From Amoebophrya sp. A120 (lineage: Eukaryota; Sar; Dinophyceae; Syndiniales; Amoebophryaceae), in contig CAJINV010000002.1 of NCBI GenBank assembly GCA_905178155.1, positions 4,146,947 to 4,210,946 of the forward strand: a stretch of 64,000 nt of DNA, read 5' to 3'. The letters are not shown here. Positions within the stretch are counted from its first letter, which is position 1. The text below holds more notes on this DNA, generated by a model. It ran no database searches, was not told the origin of the DNA, and saw only the letters and a program-made list of their open reading frames with translations.

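Larger units (their letters stand above)
54029..63071 (+). mobile_element. Introner A17, 9 kb
   Basis: Perfect CTGCA duplication 9 kb apart. Left arm TATGAATTGCAAAAGTATCG. The family A body breaks at about 54096 and resumes at about 62988 (GTCATGCTGATTTACCTTAAG). The right arm closes at 63071. Junction PTL/HYGE in frame. If spliced as one intron, it is the longest in the window. Confidence 0.87.

Noticed and set aside
57010-62740. CRISPR-like array
   Set aside because: Units are long, diverged along their whole length and have no unique spacers.
56187-62996. Frames of up to 341 codons over the satellite in both directions
   Set aside because: They repeat with the 175-bp unit, shift frame and show no domain.
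4116-63981. Autonomous transposon with a transposase gene
   Set aside because: I looked through the open frames inside the enlarged elements and recognised no transposase. All copies appear non-autonomous.

Overview
The window reads as nuclear DNA of a eukaryotic protist, most likely a Syndiniales dinoflagellate of the Amoebophrya type (inference, about 0.6). It shows one huge plus-strand protein gene cut by short intron-like transposons with terminal inverted repeats and mostly non GT-AG boundaries. Introner elements and non-canonical introns are known from such genomes. There are no bacterial operons, no tRNA or rRNA genes, and no convincing second protein gene.

The gene starts near 365 with a type II membrane anchor and runs off the right edge. 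I followed its reading frame by hand through about 90 coding pieces to position 64000. Together they give about 11 kb of coding sequence, roughly 3,800 residues. After the anchor come a Ser/Thr/Gly/Ala/Pro-rich stalk without cysteine (2886-4115) and then a long ectodomain. The ectodomain has about twelve PAN/Apple-like cysteine modules, five modules with an aromatic WW/FW motif, five beta-rich segments ending in CG-(L/V/I)-x-hydrophobic-(F/Y), and Pro- or Thr-rich linkers. A cell-surface or secreted adhesin is my inference.

The coding pieces are separated by 88 insertion sites of eight inverted-repeat families, named A to H here. Elements start TAT and end ATA (a few end ATG, AAA or a variant). 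By hand count, 62 sites have identical 5-bp flanking direct repeats, 22 have one mismatch and 4 are poorer. Removing an element plus one copy of the repeat keeps the frame open at every site. Only one site (40389-40544) could be read as GT-AG in any register. Families D and E occur in both orientations. All families share internal copies of TTGT-N-ATGC and its complement.

Most elements are 145-330 bp. About ten are much larger because GC-rich or satellite DNA sits inside them: 4853-5940, 8787-10298, 12174-13244, 14342-18395, 18671-19710, 20052-21105, 21464-24460, 28167-32320, 41273-43736 and 54029-63071. The last carries about 33 copies of a roughly 175-bp satellite. These blocks contain long open frames, but they look like composition artefacts and I see no transposase. 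Two assembly gaps (17186-18103 and 39144-39581) fall inside introners.

Layout: 1-364 upstream flank; 365-720 anchor exon; 721-2885 first intron with a 37-bp repeat present three times; 2886-4115 stalk; 4116-10303 PAN 1-2; 10304-13657 first WW modules; 13915-18505 PAN 3; 18658-24465 first CG module; 24466-33697 PAN 4-5; 34011-40674 WW 3, CG 2-3 and a Pro-rich linker; 41056-46519 PAN 6-8; 46777-51387 WW 4-5, CG 4-5 and PAN 9-12; 51538-64000 an unassigned C-terminal beta-rich part.
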